Positions 41,513 to 49,618 of a DNA stretch of 55,690 nucleotides are shown here, piece by piece. Source of the stretch: Microcaldota archaeon (GTDB lineage Archaea; Micrarchaeota; Micrarchaeia; Micrarchaeales; CABMGC01); NCBI GenBank assembly GCA_021851065.1, contig JAJZJQ010000008.1:1-55690 (forward strand), in the 5' to 3' direction. The position numbers and the translations under genes were made by a program. The notes under the pieces were generated by a model. It had not been told where the DNA came from. It worked only from the letters and a program-made list of their open reading frames with translations, and did not search any database. The number at the start of each line of letters is the position of its first letter. Within the stretch, counting starts at the first letter, position 1.

Positions 41513-42838
41513 ATGGGAGAATACACTACAAAACAGATAAATGACTCATTCAAGTACCTGCTCGCATCAAGAGCACTAAGGAGTATTGCCATATCCTTCA
41601 CCACGTCGGCCCTGCCTCTATATCTGGTCTTCGTACTGAACCAGGGTCTCATTGGAGTGGGGACTGCCTATTTCGCCATAATACTTTTCGTTGCAGTGAC
41701 TTCATCCATTTTTGGCATGATGGGGGACAGGATAGGGTACGGCAAGACCATGATCATCGCGGAAGTCCTACCTTTTCTTGGATTGGCTGGCCTCTCACTA
41801 TCGACATTCGTTGCAAACAATGCCGGCTTGAGCCTGACTTTGGTAATAGCATCTGCCATGCTTGCTGGGATAAGCACTGTGGGTGGTATGAGAGGGGCAT
41901 TCTCCGCCGGGCAGCAAGCCCTGATAGCAAACAATTGGAAAGATCCAAAGGACAGGGTCTATCGACTCGGGAGGATATTTACGGTTGCAGCTATAGGCTC
42001 CATACTGGGCAGCCTGCTTCTGGCGTTTGAGGGGATCCTCACAAACACGCTGCACACTCCTTCTTCCACGGAACTGTATGCAGCCACTATGGCTTTCAGG
42101 TATCTGTTCGCCATCTGCGCTCTGCTCATGCTCGTGTCCATGTCCAGCCTTTTCTTCCTAAAGGAAGCACCAAAGAAAGAGAGGAAGCAATCGCTATTCA
42201 TAAAGAGGGAATCCTCGCCGCACATGTTCAGGGTCATGGCATCTCAGATCTTTGCAGGGGTGGGAGTGGGCCTCGCACTGCCAATACTTCCCGCAATTGT
42301 TGCTAAGGCATATGTACTTAATGCAGCTTCAGCGTCGCAGTTCATAGGCTATATGTTCGGGGCCAGCTACATCATAATTGCACTATCGTCTTTCTACACG
42401 TCAAAACTGATCTACGAGAAAAAAGTGCACACGCTAAGGGTGAGCTCGCTGGTCAGGTCAATGCAGGGCATAGTCATGGTGTTTATCGCAATCGTAATAT
42501 CTATGGGGATGGCAATGCCATACGGCACGGCATTCGGGCTCCTTATTCTCGGAATACTCTATTCCATATACGCCATGTTCATAGGCGTGGGCGCGCCTCT
42601 TAGGTCCGCGATAAACATCGGCGGCATAAGGAGCCAGGATTACGGCACTGCAAGCGCAGTCATGGGCATGTCTATGCAGATTCCCCAGACAAGCGTCGGC
42701 CTTTCAGGGTTCCTGTCCGAGGTATTGCCATCTTTTCTGGGCTTCCCCATTGCAATAGGCGGCATATTCATGTCTGTTAGCGGGGTGATATACTGGAAAC
42801 TGCTTAACCGAAGCGAGGTCCTAAAGAAAATCACCTGA
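41513..42838 (+). CDS. MFS transporter (12 membrane helices)
   Basis: The 441-residue protein has twelve hydrophobic helices and the MFS loop 2-3 motif FGMMGDRIGYGKTMII (G-x-x-x-D-R-x-G-y-g-k). A long cytoplasmic loop (KEAPKKERKQSLFIKRESS) separates the halves. The substrate cannot be read from sequence; the neighbouring citrate-cycle operon makes a carboxylate possible, but it is on the other strand and not co-transcribed. It starts at the ATG at 41513. Confidence 0.82.
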   Translation: MGEYTTKQINDSFKYLLASRALRSIAISFTTSALPLYLVFVLNQGLIGVGTAYFAIILFVAVTSSIFGMMGDRIGYGKTMIIAEVLPFLGLAGLSLSTFVANNAGLSLTLVIASAMLAGISTVGGMRGAFSAGQQALIANNWKDPKDRVYRLGRIFTVAAIGSILGSLLLAFEGILTNTLHTPSSTELYAATMAFRYLFAICALLMLVSMSSLFFLKEAPKKERKQSLFIKRESSPHMFRVMASQIFAGVGVGLALPILPAIVAKAYVLNAASASQFIGYMFGASYIIIALSSFYTSKLIYEKKVHTLRVSSLVRSMQGIVMVFIAIVISMGMAMPYGTAFGLLILGILYSIYAMFIGVGAPLRSAINIGGIRSQDYGTASAVMGMSMQIPQTSVGLSGFLSEVLPSFLGFPIAIGGIFMSVSGVIYWKLLNRSEVLKKIT

Positions 42839-42925
42839 TCCTGAAATGTCCTTGCTACTATCTGCCCGTTTCCTTGCATATTTGCACAAGCGTTCTAACT
42901 CCCAATCGCGTCCCCTCACAGCCCA

Positions 42926-43340
42926 TTGTCTACGCTTCCAGCATGCGCTGCAGCAGATCTAATCGCGTATAACGAAGCACCAAACTCGTGGGATTCGATT
43001 AGGGTAGCTCTTGGCGCAGGACTTAATGAAAGAGCAGCAATAATGGCAATGACGCATTTGCAACGAAGAGAAACTGAAGAATTATCTGGGCAATTACAAA
43101 GAGAAAGTCGGGAAATTGCAGATGCGTACAGACATATGCCCGAATAATGCGGGCAAGTAGCTGCGTATATAAACCAGGTGCGAATCACTTCATCCGACGT
43201 AAATGTTGTTTTTGTCGATGATAAGACAGCAGGATGGACTTGGCGAACGACAGCAAACGAGTATGATTTACAAACAATGTTAGATAATGGTATCCGATAT
43301 TGTTTACTATCATTTGTGCAGATATCTACTTATTTACAGC
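42926..43340 (+). pseudogene. Broken ORF with one in-frame stop
   Basis: Two frames, 42926-43147 and from 43178 on, are in the same phase and are separated only by a TAA at 43145-43147; the bases between them are open. Joined, they read as one protein-like sequence (helical RRETEELSGQLQRESREIADAY, then VNVVFVDDKTAGWTWRTT and YDLQTMLDNGIRYCLLSF). There is no ATG: the frame begins with a TTG, and its 3' end runs into the convergent toxin gene. This suggests a decayed gene in an AT-rich accessory patch. No family is recognised. Confidence 0.4.
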
Positions 43341-43744
43341 GAGCCAACAATCGACATAAGTTCTTTTGTCTTAAGAACTCTAATTCTCCTCTGCGGACCA
43401 AAATCATTATCATTGCTCCATATTACAGTGTCCTCATGCAATGCGCATGCAAGATAGAGCCAATCCTTTGGGTCTGCAATTAGGCTAGCAGCAGGATGTA
43501 AGAAGGGTTTAAGGTCTTTGTCTGGCACAAATGTTACCTGAGCAAATACCTTCTGAACCATGCGTAATAGTTCCTCGTCATTCATCCCTGACTTTTCCTT
43601 GATTTCTATGATGTGGGCTGCCAGTTCATCCTTGAGAAATTCTGGGGCAAAAAGTGTAAGTGTAGGGTTGAGGACTAGGCGCCTGGTCGCCGAATCCTTT
43701 ATCAGGCAGGCAAACAGGATATTCGCATCAACTGTTACTCTCAT
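43334..43744 (-). CDS. vapC: PIN-domain toxin (VapC-like)
   Basis: PIN-domain toxins are RNases, often cutting tRNA. The 136-residue protein shows the acidic residues of the active site: Asp6 in VTVDANILFA, the Glu of FLKDELAAH, the Asp pair of IADPKDWLYLACAL and Asp in VIWSNDNDF. Its start overlaps the antitoxin gene by 17 bases, the usual operon order of antitoxin first. It is a probable stability or stress module. Confidence 0.9.
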   Translation of the reverse strand: MRVTVDANILFACLIKDSATRRLVLNPTLTLFAPEFLKDELAAHIIEIKEKSGMNDEELLRMVQKVFAQVTFVPDKDLKPFLHPAASLIADPKDWLYLACALHEDTVIWSNDNDFGPQRRIRVLKTKELMSIVGSL

Positions 43745-43970
43745 CGAGAAGCGCCTTTGCGTGCCTTGCCATACTCTTCGATACCCTCTTTTCTACAAAC
43801 TTCCAGTCCTTCATGGTAAACTTGCTCTTTTCCGCTAGTTTTTCCAGTTCTTCAAAGTCAGCAAGCTTCTGCTCTATTATGTTCCTTACAGCGCTTGACC
43901 ATTTAATAGACGGATGTTTCTCCATATCTCTCCTAAGTTCTTCACTCACGACTAAAGTTATGTTAGGCAT
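43728..43970 (-). CDS. vapB: Ribbon-helix-helix antitoxin (VapB-like)
   Basis: The 80-residue protein begins with a ribbon-helix-helix fold: NITLVVSEELRRDMEKHP is the beta strand plus first helix, and IKWSSAVRNIIEQKL the second. A helical Lys/Glu-rich tail follows that would wrap the toxin. It should bind DNA as a dimer; an 8+1+8 palindrome lies 6 bases before its start codon. Overlap with the toxin gene implies coupled translation. Confidence 0.9.
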   Translation of the reverse strand: MPNITLVVSEELRRDMEKHPSIKWSSAVRNIIEQKLADFEELEKLAEKSKFTMKDWKFVEKRVSKSMARHAKALLDESNS

Positions 43971-43975
43971 ATAAC

Positions 43976-43992
43976 CACATAATTATTATGTG
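43976..43992. promoter_or_regulatory. Palindromic operator of the toxin-antitoxin operon
   Basis: CACATAATTATTATGTG is a perfect palindrome with a single central base, between the vapB start (43970) and an AT-rich TATA-like run further up (about 43997-44005). Antitoxins of this fold repress their own operon by binding such sites over the transcription start. Confidence 0.75.
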
Positions 43993-44085
43993 AATAAACA
44001 TATTAAAACCTTGCTACAGGGTCTTTACCAACAAACACCACCATTCACTATTGTTGGTAGTCACACTATGGGTACGATGGACTCC

Positions 44086-44118
44086 ATGGACTCGGCGTCC
44101 TTGCAAGAATATCTTGCA
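44086..44118. repeat. Copy of tRNA-Ala 3' end plus hairpin
   Basis: ATGGACTCGGCG at 44086-44097 is identical to 45040-45051, the last bases of the minus-strand tRNA-Ala gene and one flanking base. Directly beside it is a perfect hairpin TGCAAGA-ATA-TCTTGCA (44102-44118). A partial tRNA 3' end away from the gene is the usual trace of an element integrated in a tRNA. The rest of the 290-base gap 43971-44260 shows no gene. Confidence 0.5.
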
Positions 44119-44260
44119 GTCCCATCCGCTTTACTTATTATATTGTAGCTTTATACAGCTTTATAGCCGTAAAGAAATGCGCCCACGTTGCGTCATAAAC
44201 GCCTCTTCCTGCCATGCGTATTACTTGCCGAATTGCCCGTAACTCATAGCGTGTGTCATT

Positions 44261-44935
44261 CTAGCTTATGTCGCTTGATATTATTGATGACATGAGCGAC
44301 GCACCATCTTTCACTATACCTGATGTATTCTCATTATACGTATAAAGATTTGCAGGTTTGAACGCACCTACAACAACATAGTTGCCCCGGGATCCTACCA
44401 GATCCACACCAGTTATCTCTCCATTTTGAATTATTGCCATATATGTATAGTTGAATGATGTTACCTGGCCAGAACCATAATCAAAACCAGTACTTGCACT
44501 ATTGATTTGCCTTGCCGCAGAGTAAGTTCCATTTGCAAGTTGTTGCGATAGCGCCAAAGAATTTCTAGATTTCAATACAACAAAATAGACGGATGATTTA
44601 TCCTGCCCATATGCGGCTGTTATCCACCCTGCAGTGATGTTATCATTTATTCCTTCAGAAACAAGGCGTGATTTCATAGTCGATAAATTAGTAAATACAA
44701 ATCCACCAGGTAATGTTTCGGCTGGGGCTTGCTGGGACATATTATAAGAAACATAAGTTGAAATGTTGCCAAGCACTTGATTGAGCGAGTTTTTACTGAG
44801 ATAGACCCCCTCACCTGTGCTACTGAAGCTATACGTCCTCTGCTGATAGAGGTAAATCCCAACAATAACAAATAAAAATATAGCAACGGTAGTTATGATT
44901 AGACTGCGTTTACCTGGCTTTTTCAGTGGTACCAT
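44261..44935 (-). CDS. Membrane-anchored extracellular protein (224 aa)
   Basis: The protein has a basic N-terminus (MVPLKKPGKRS), one membrane helix (about 11-29) and an extracellular domain of about 190 residues rich in Ser, Thr, Tyr and Asn with several N-x-S/T sites. It has no cysteines. Its codon use is clearly more AT-rich than that of the flanking housekeeping genes. It lies between the two copies of the tRNA-Ala 3' sequence, so it may be cargo of an integrated element. No family is recognised. Confidence 0.65.
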   Translation of the reverse strand: MVPLKKPGKRSLIITTVAIFLFVIVGIYLYQQRTYSFSSTGEGVYLSKNSLNQVLGNISTYVSYNMSQQAPAETLPGGFVFTNLSTMKSRLVSEGINDNITAGWITAAYGQDKSSVYFVVLKSRNSLALSQQLANGTYSAARQINSASTGFDYGSGQVTSFNYTYMAIIQNGEITGVDLVGSRGNYVVVGAFKPANLYTYNENTSGIVKDGASLMSSIISSDIS

Positions 44936-45040
44936 TTAATCAGTAATATTTCTGATTACTATAATAATAAAATGGCATCGGGTGCGATTCCCTACCTGTT
45001 TCCCGGAAGCAGCACTTTTGTCGTAAGCAAAATATTTATA

Positions 45041-45112
45041 TGGACTCGGCGGGATTCGCACCCGCGGCCTCATCGTTGCGAACGATGCGCGCTACTGCTG
45101 CGCCACGAGCCC
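45041..45112 (-). tRNA. tRNA-Ala (anticodon CGC), atypical D- and T-loops
   Basis: The cloverleaf is complete at 72 bases: acceptor GGGCTCG/CGAGTCC with the G3·U70 alanine identity pair, D-arm GCGC-AGCAGTA-GCGC, anticodon arm CATCG-TTCGCAA-CGATG, T-arm GCGGG-TGCGAAT-CCCGC, discriminator A. Two oddities: the 7-base D-loop lacks the usual G18G19, and the T-loop has G where U55 is nearly universal. No CCA is encoded. Confidence 0.92.
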
Positions 45113-45168
45113 TTGCTTAAGAAGGACTGATTCGCTCTATTTATACCTTACGCCACCAACTGTTTAAT

Positions 45169-46542
45169 ATGGCCAAGGCTAAGGAAACCGGGACAAAGCG
45201 TATTCTCGATCGCGTGCTCAAGGACATAAAGCCCACACCTGCAGAAATCCAGCAAACAACAAGCAAGGTAAACGAGCTCATGGGGCTTCTTGGTACAATA
45301 GTGCCGCGCAATGTCGAGCTGAGGGTAGCCGGCTCCATAGCAAGGGGAACCAACTTAAGGGGCAGCGGCGATATAGACATATTCATGCTGTTCAACAAGG
45401 GAATGCCGCGTGATGCAATAGTAAAGCTGGGTCTGCAGTATGCCAAGAAGGCGGCTACAGTCAAGAAGGGAAGCTATGAGGTGAAGTACGCAGAGCATCC
45501 TTACGTGCGATTATACCTGGATTCGATAGGCATGAGGGTGGATGTGGTTCCTGCCCTGAAGATAGACAACATAGATGAGATGGGCACAACTGTGGACAGA
45601 ACGCCCATGCACACCGAATTCATAAACCGCAGCCTAAGCTCAAGGCAGAGGGACGAAGTGCGGCTGCTGAAGTGCTTCATGAGGTCGCACGGGATATACG
45701 GAGCAGAGATAAAGATAAACGGGTTTTCTGGATATCTCTGTGAGCTCCTTGTGCACCATTATGGGTCATTGCACGGGGTGCTTAAGGCTGCCTCGGCATT
45801 CAAACTGCCGGTAGTGATAAAGCCGCTCTCCAGGAATGAATCAAATGACGGGGAAATTGCAAAGAAGTTCAATTCCAGCTTTGTGGTTATAGATCCGGTT
45901 GACTCGGACAGGAACGTTGCTGCTGGGGTATCCATCGAGTCGCTAGGCAGGCTGACAATAGCCGCACGCCAGTTCCTCTACCATCCCTCAGCAAGCGCTT
46001 TCCATGATCCGAAGCCTTGCGACGGTCCTGCCGCAGTGGCGATAAGAAAATTTGCTTCCTCTGCAGGTCTTGAGACATTTCTATTCTCCTGCAAGGTGCC
46101 TGACAAGAGCGAGGATGTGGTGTATCCGCAGCTAAGGAAAGTGGGCCAGCAAATAGTAAGGCATCTTCAGGGCAATGGCTTTGCTGTTTTTAATGGCATG
46201 CCGTTTATGTACAGGAATTTCGGATACATATTCTTGCTGGCTCCTGGGCAGCGTATAAAGTCAAGACTGCTGAAAGGGCCTGACATATTCCTCGCCAATG
46301 CGACGCTTCAGTTCGAGAAAAAGCACACAAAGGCATATGGGTTTACCGTTAGCGGTTCAAGCATATACGTCCTTGAGGGGAGCAGATACCTGAGTGTAGA
46401 AGAAACTCTAAGGAAGCTTCCAAAGAGGATGCTTAAGCATAAGGATATTGACCTTTCATCTGCGCGGCTGCTTGTAAACCGCATACCTGCGCATGTAGCG
46501 CCGCAGTTATACAAGGAGATCATGAAGAAATTCACAATCTGA
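45169..46542 (+). CDS. cca: CCA-adding enzyme, archaeal class I tRNA nucleotidyltransferase
   Basis: The enzyme adds CCA to tRNA 3' ends. The 457-residue protein has the nucleotidyltransferase core VAGSIARGTNLRGSGDIDIFMLF with the two catalytic Asp, the third Asp in MRVDVVPAL, the helix FIMRSHGIYGAEIKINGFSGYLCELL-type block, and the C-terminal tail domain of class I enzymes. A TATA box (CTATTTATACC, about 45137-45147) ends about 22-30 bases before the ATG, so the gene is leaderless. It lies just beside the divergent tRNA-Ala gene. The three tRNA genes in this window lack CCA and depend on it. Confidence 0.95.
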   Translation: MAKAKETGTKRILDRVLKDIKPTPAEIQQTTSKVNELMGLLGTIVPRNVELRVAGSIARGTNLRGSGDIDIFMLFNKGMPRDAIVKLGLQYAKKAATVKKGSYEVKYAEHPYVRLYLDSIGMRVDVVPALKIDNIDEMGTTVDRTPMHTEFINRSLSSRQRDEVRLLKCFMRSHGIYGAEIKINGFSGYLCELLVHHYGSLHGVLKAASAFKLPVVIKPLSRNESNDGEIAKKFNSSFVVIDPVDSDRNVAAGVSIESLGRLTIAARQFLYHPSASAFHDPKPCDGPAAVAIRKFASSAGLETFLFSCKVPDKSEDVVYPQLRKVGQQIVRHLQGNGFAVFNGMPFMYRNFGYIFLLAPGQRIKSRLLKGPDIFLANATLQFEKKHTKAYGFTVSGSSIYVLEGSRYLSVEETLRKLPKRMLKHKDIDLSSARLLVNRIPAHVAPQLYKEIMKKFTI

Positions 46543-46543
46543 C

Positions 46544-47107
46544 CTATATAACTGCCTTCCCGAGTTTCTTCAGTATGCTGTCAAGCTCACCAAGCATCTC
46601 TATATCCTTGTTCTTGGGCCTGCCGCCTTTTATTATCCTAAGTATCTGATCCACTGCCACTGCTCCGGACTCTATCTCGTAGACTTCTGTGTAGTTGCCC
46701 ATTGCATTCACCCCGCAATAATCTATGGCTTCGGCTACTATGTTGTCCTCAATCTTTTTGCGGCCATAGCCTCTTTTCTCCATCCTATCGAGCAGGGTGC
46801 CAAGATGCTCCCTTATTACTATCGCAACAGCGCCATTCACTCTGATGTCGCACAGAAGGTGCCCTTCTATTATAATCGCATCGGAACTGCTTGAGCGTAT
46901 GCGTCTGCCTATCTCAGAGCCAAGCTTTCTCATATCTACTATTATCTCACCGTCCTTGGTGTGGCCTGTGTAAAGTCCCTTTTCCTTCACCAGATCGTTA
47001 GCGCTTATAAGTTCGCAGCTGCCCAGCTTGCCAGCTACCCTCCTCGAAATTGTTGTCTTCCCGGTACCTGGCGTGCCTGTGATGGCTACGACTATCTTCA
47101 TGGTCAC
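46544..47107 (-). CDS. AK6/Fap7-family adenylate kinase-like NTPase
   Basis: The 187-residue P-loop protein has Walker A GTPGTGKTT, the NMP-binding segment ANDLVKEKGLYTGHTKDGEIIVDM, IIEGHLLCDI, a LID-like RMEKRGYGRKKIEDNIVAEAIDYC and YEIESG. AK6/Fap7 has adenylate kinase/ATPase activity and helps mature the small ribosomal subunit. The start is either GTG 47107, which has GGGGT 5 bases before it and overlaps the upstream stop (GTGA), or ATG 47101. It is co-transcribed with the preceding unknown gene. Confidence 0.87.
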   Translation of the reverse strand: MTMKIVVAITGTPGTGKTTISRRVAGKLGSCELISANDLVKEKGLYTGHTKDGEIIVDMRKLGSEIGRRIRSSSSDAIIIEGHLLCDIRVNGAVAIVIREHLGTLLDRMEKRGYGRKKIEDNIVAEAIDYCGVNAMGNYTEVYEIESGAVAVDQILRIIKGGRPKNKDIEMLGELDSILKKLGKAVI

Positions 47108-47727
47108 TTGCTACCCCGCAGGCTCTTGATCCTGTCGCTTGAGTCATCAAGCAGCGAGTCTATGAGTTTTTGCGATCCTTCTACCATGACAACAGGATTA
47201 TCTGGCATTCTGGTAGCTATAACATAACTCCTCTGCCCAGAGAATAGCCAGTTTCCAAGCCTGTACCTCCTGTACGATGAAGACAGGTCGCCTATGTAGA
47301 TTGACGAATTCACGAGTTTTGTTACCAGCGAGTCTATCGGCGCACTCAGCTGGTCTATGTATATTATCTCCTGGGATGAGTTGCTAAGATCCATGTCCGC
47401 AGCCTTTATCACCGGCACCTTTCCAAGCGAGGCCCTGCTTGTTATTACCTGGCTCAACTGGTTGTACAATGCATCGGCTTTCTTCAGATCCTCTTCCAGG
47501 TTTTCTTCCTCCACCTGGAAATCCTTCATCACATCTTCGAAGTAATTGTCGGATTCGGATCTTAGGCCCTTAAGCTTTGCCATGATGCCCTCCGTCTTCA
47601 CAAACCTGTCAGGATCCAGCATCACATCCCTTATGCTAAGGCTGTATTTCTTAGTAGTCAGCGTGTCTATTTCCCTCACAAAAAGCTCGGTCTGGTCGTC
47701 CCATGGAAGAGTAGTTTCGTCGGCCAT
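47104..47727 (-). CDS. Unknown archaeal protein with coiled coil (207 aa)
   Basis: The protein is not recognised. From the ATG at 47727 it has an acidic start (MADETTLPWDDQTELFVREI), a coiled coil at about 45-90 (ENLEEDLKKADALYNQLSQVI) and a beta-rich C-terminal half (QEIIYIDQLSAPIDSLV; YIGDLSSSYRRYRLG; SYVIATRMPDNPVVMVEG). A TTTATAAGC box lies about 30 bases upstream and supports this start over the longer open frame. It overlaps the AK6 gene by 4 bases, so a role near ribosome maturation or nucleotide metabolism is possible. Confidence 0.6.
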   Translation of the reverse strand: MADETTLPWDDQTELFVREIDTLTTKKYSLSIRDVMLDPDRFVKTEGIMAKLKGLRSESDNYFEDVMKDFQVEEENLEEDLKKADALYNQLSQVITSRASLGKVPVIKAADMDLSNSSQEIIYIDQLSAPIDSLVTKLVNSSIYIGDLSSSYRRYRLGNWLFSGQRSYVIATRMPDNPVVMVEGSQKLIDSLLDDSSDRIKSLRGSK

Positions 47728-48101
47728 GTAATCATGATTATATCTGATGGCGCTTATAAAAAGCTTTTCGAAGAAGTTGCCGTTGCATCTTCCCACACTT
47801 CCGCGTGTAATCCCCGCAAGAGGTTGCTGCTGCATAACAACTGCAGTTGAAGCGATGCGCTTGCACAATCACACGCAGCAACAAAGGAATCCTGCCATGC
47901 CTTGGCATCTATCTCCTCCAAGTACTGTAATATTTCTTCCCATGCTTTCTTTCTATCTCATCCCCATGCCGGCCTGCCTGCCCACATGCAGCAACCTCAA
48001 CTTGGAGCACAATGCGGTGGCCTGCATAATAAGCAAGCATCAAGGCCCTCACACCAGGCAAGAGCAGTCAGCTATAAGATTGTTGCCTGTGCAATACAAG
48101 C
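47728..48101. other. Divergent gap of 374 bases
   Basis: It holds the TATA box of the minus-strand gene (about 47752-47760) and TATAAGAT (48071-48078), about 27 bases before the primase gene. Between them I could not find a convincing ORF or a known structured RNA; SRP RNA and RNase P RNA landmarks were looked for and not found. Confidence 0.3.
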
Positions 48102-49025
48102 ATGAAAACAGACGACAGCGACCTAGACTTCGCATACAGATACCCTTTCTCAATGGAGGCGAGGGAGATTATAGCTGGGCAGTCGGGTGGCATAGAAGAG
48201 AAGCTGGTAAAAATAGGCAAACTCAGGCTTGAGGAGGACCTCAACAGCATAGCTGTAGGATACGGCAACGTGGCGCTGGAAGACGTGAAGCGCGTGCATG
48301 TGCTAAGCTACGTATACTCGCGCATGCTGGTCAGCGCCCTAAGCAACGGTCTGTATCTAGACAAGTATGTGGCTGCAGAAGCATCGCGCGCTGCAAATGC
48401 GATGGAGGCCGAGCCGCTTACCGGGCTCATGCGCCTGTCTACCGAGATGGGCGTATCCCTTAGCTATTCACAGGGCCAGTTCGTAATGAAATTCGCTGAT
48501 TTTCTTATGCTGTCATCCGGATCAGGGGAGCTTAGGCTGGTGAAGCAGGGCCTTGGCAAGGGGCTAGTCTATTTCCACAAGGACATCGCGATAAAGGTGC
48601 TTTGCAGTGCAGCCGCTGCGGAGATAAGAAAGAAACTGCCAATAGCAATGCCTGATCTTCCCCAGCGTATAATAGATGAGGCAAAGACAGTAAAGCTTCC
48701 CAAGATCAAATCGAACATCCAGGTGAAGGAAGGCAGCTACAGGTGGATAGAGAAGCTCCTCTCCACCCCCATAGTCGATGTTAGGCACAGGACCGTGAAC
48801 TTGGTTCTAGCCCCATATTTCACAAACATCAAGGGGCTTAGTGAGAATGAGGCTGCAGAAATAATAATCGAATACATAGAGAGGTGCAAGCAGGCCAATC
48901 CCGATACAAAGGTCAATTCATCATACATAAAGTACCAATGCAAATACGCCAAGGATAAGGGCATGAAGCCGCTGTCGCTTGAGAGAGCAAGGGAACTCTA
49001 CCGCGGCGTCCTTGAGTTTGATTGA
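48102..49025 (+). CDS. priL: DNA primase large subunit, PriX-like C-terminus
   Basis: Residues about 8-200 match the PriL N-terminal domain: AYRYPFSMEAREII, VLSYVYSRMLVSAL, LDKYVAAEASRAANAME, GQFVMKFADFLMLSS, and LRLVKQGLGKGLVYF. PriL partners the catalytic PriS in RNA primer synthesis. The C-terminal part (about 213-300) reads WIEKLLSTPIVDVRHR, LAPYFTNIKGLSENEAAEII, YIKYQCKYAKDKGMKPLS, which looks like the PriX-type domain of Sulfolobales, a cluster-free relative of the PriL C-terminal domain. The FPPC and other cysteines for 4Fe-4S binding are missing; the whole protein has only three Cys. A TATA box at about 48071 implies a leaderless transcript. A zinc-finger gene follows 9 bases later. 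Confidence 0.8.
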   Translation: MKTDDSDLDFAYRYPFSMEAREIIAGQSGGIEEKLVKIGKLRLEEDLNSIAVGYGNVALEDVKRVHVLSYVYSRMLVSALSNGLYLDKYVAAEASRAANAMEAEPLTGLMRLSTEMGVSLSYSQGQFVMKFADFLMLSSGSGELRLVKQGLGKGLVYFHKDIAIKVLCSAAAAEIRKKLPIAMPDLPQRIIDEAKTVKLPKIKSNIQVKEGSYRWIEKLLSTPIVDVRHRTVNLVLAPYFTNIKGLSENEAAEIIIEYIERCKQANPDTKVNSSYIKYQCKYAKDKGMKPLSLERARELYRGVLEFD

Positions 49026-49034
49026 GTGGTTTTA

Positions 49035-49166
49035 ATGGATAATAAGGGGCTGTGCCATATTTGCGGTGCGGTTGCGCACAAGGTGTGCAGCATGTGCGGA
49101 AGGCCTTCCTGCCTGGAGCACATAAGGGGCAGAGTATGTTCCTCATGCAGCTCTGGGCGAAGATAA
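49035..49166 (+). CDS. Small zinc-finger protein (43 aa)
   Basis: The frame ATG 49035 to TAA 49166 encodes LCHICGAVAHKVCSMCGRP, then SCLEHIRGRVCSSC. Eight Cys and two or three His in C-x2-C, C-x2-C, C/H and C-x2-C spacing bind two zinc ions, as in HIT/B-box-type small zinc fingers common in archaea. It lies 9 bases after priL, so it is probably in the same operon. Its role is unknown; a protein-protein or nucleic-acid contact is likely. Confidence 0.75.
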   Translation: MDNKGLCHICGAVAHKVCSMCGRPSCLEHIRGRVCSSCSSGRR

Positions 49167-49281
49167 ATCTACGCCAAGGTCTATCCCTGCGCTCGCATTG
49201 CGGCATATCACGTGCCTTCTGGTCTCATATCTGATTATAAGTTCACAGCAGTAAAATCCATCTTTCCAAAGGAAGTGGGCA

Positions 49282-49548
49282 TCATGTTCCTGCGAAGTCA
49301 ACCGCCGATGTGCCTTTCGGGAAGGCCCTGCCGTTTGGCGCCTCCACCGGCATTCCATAATCCTCGGCTATCCTCGAGAGCTCTGATATGTCTACCTGCC
49401 TCCCTGTGGCGAGCTCTGTATACAGCACGTTTCCAAGCTGAACCTTTCTGACTGTAAAGGTGAGTTGCTGGAACATCCCGTTCCTTACCACCCTTATCTT
49501 AGTAGACCCCCTTGCTATGGCATCCCTTGCCTTTGCCGAAAATTGCAT
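49282..49548 (-). CDS. Unknown small basic protein (88 aa)
   Basis: The protein reads MQFSAKARDAIARGSTKIRVVRNGMFQQLTF-like at the start and is predicted beta-rich in the middle (KVQLGNVLYTELATGRQVDISEL). It has no membrane segment. The ATG at 49548 lies about 25 bases after an ACATATAGC box (49567-49575), giving a leaderless transcript; a GTG at 49554 is also open. It is divergent from the complex I operon. No family is recognised. Confidence 0.55.
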   Translation of the reverse strand: MQFSAKARDAIARGSTKIRVVRNGMFQQLTFTVRKVQLGNVLYTELATGRQVDISELSRIAEDYGMPVEAPNGRAFPKGTSAVDFAGT

Positions 49549-49618
49549 TGACACACTGTTATGGTAATGCTATATGTATTACACAATGAATATTAAACTA
49601 TCCCGCTCATTTTAAAGC

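Noticed and set aside
47728-48101. SRP RNA or RNase P RNA in the 374-base gap
   Set aside because: No conserved landmark of either RNA could be found on either strand, and the gap is explained by two divergent promoters.
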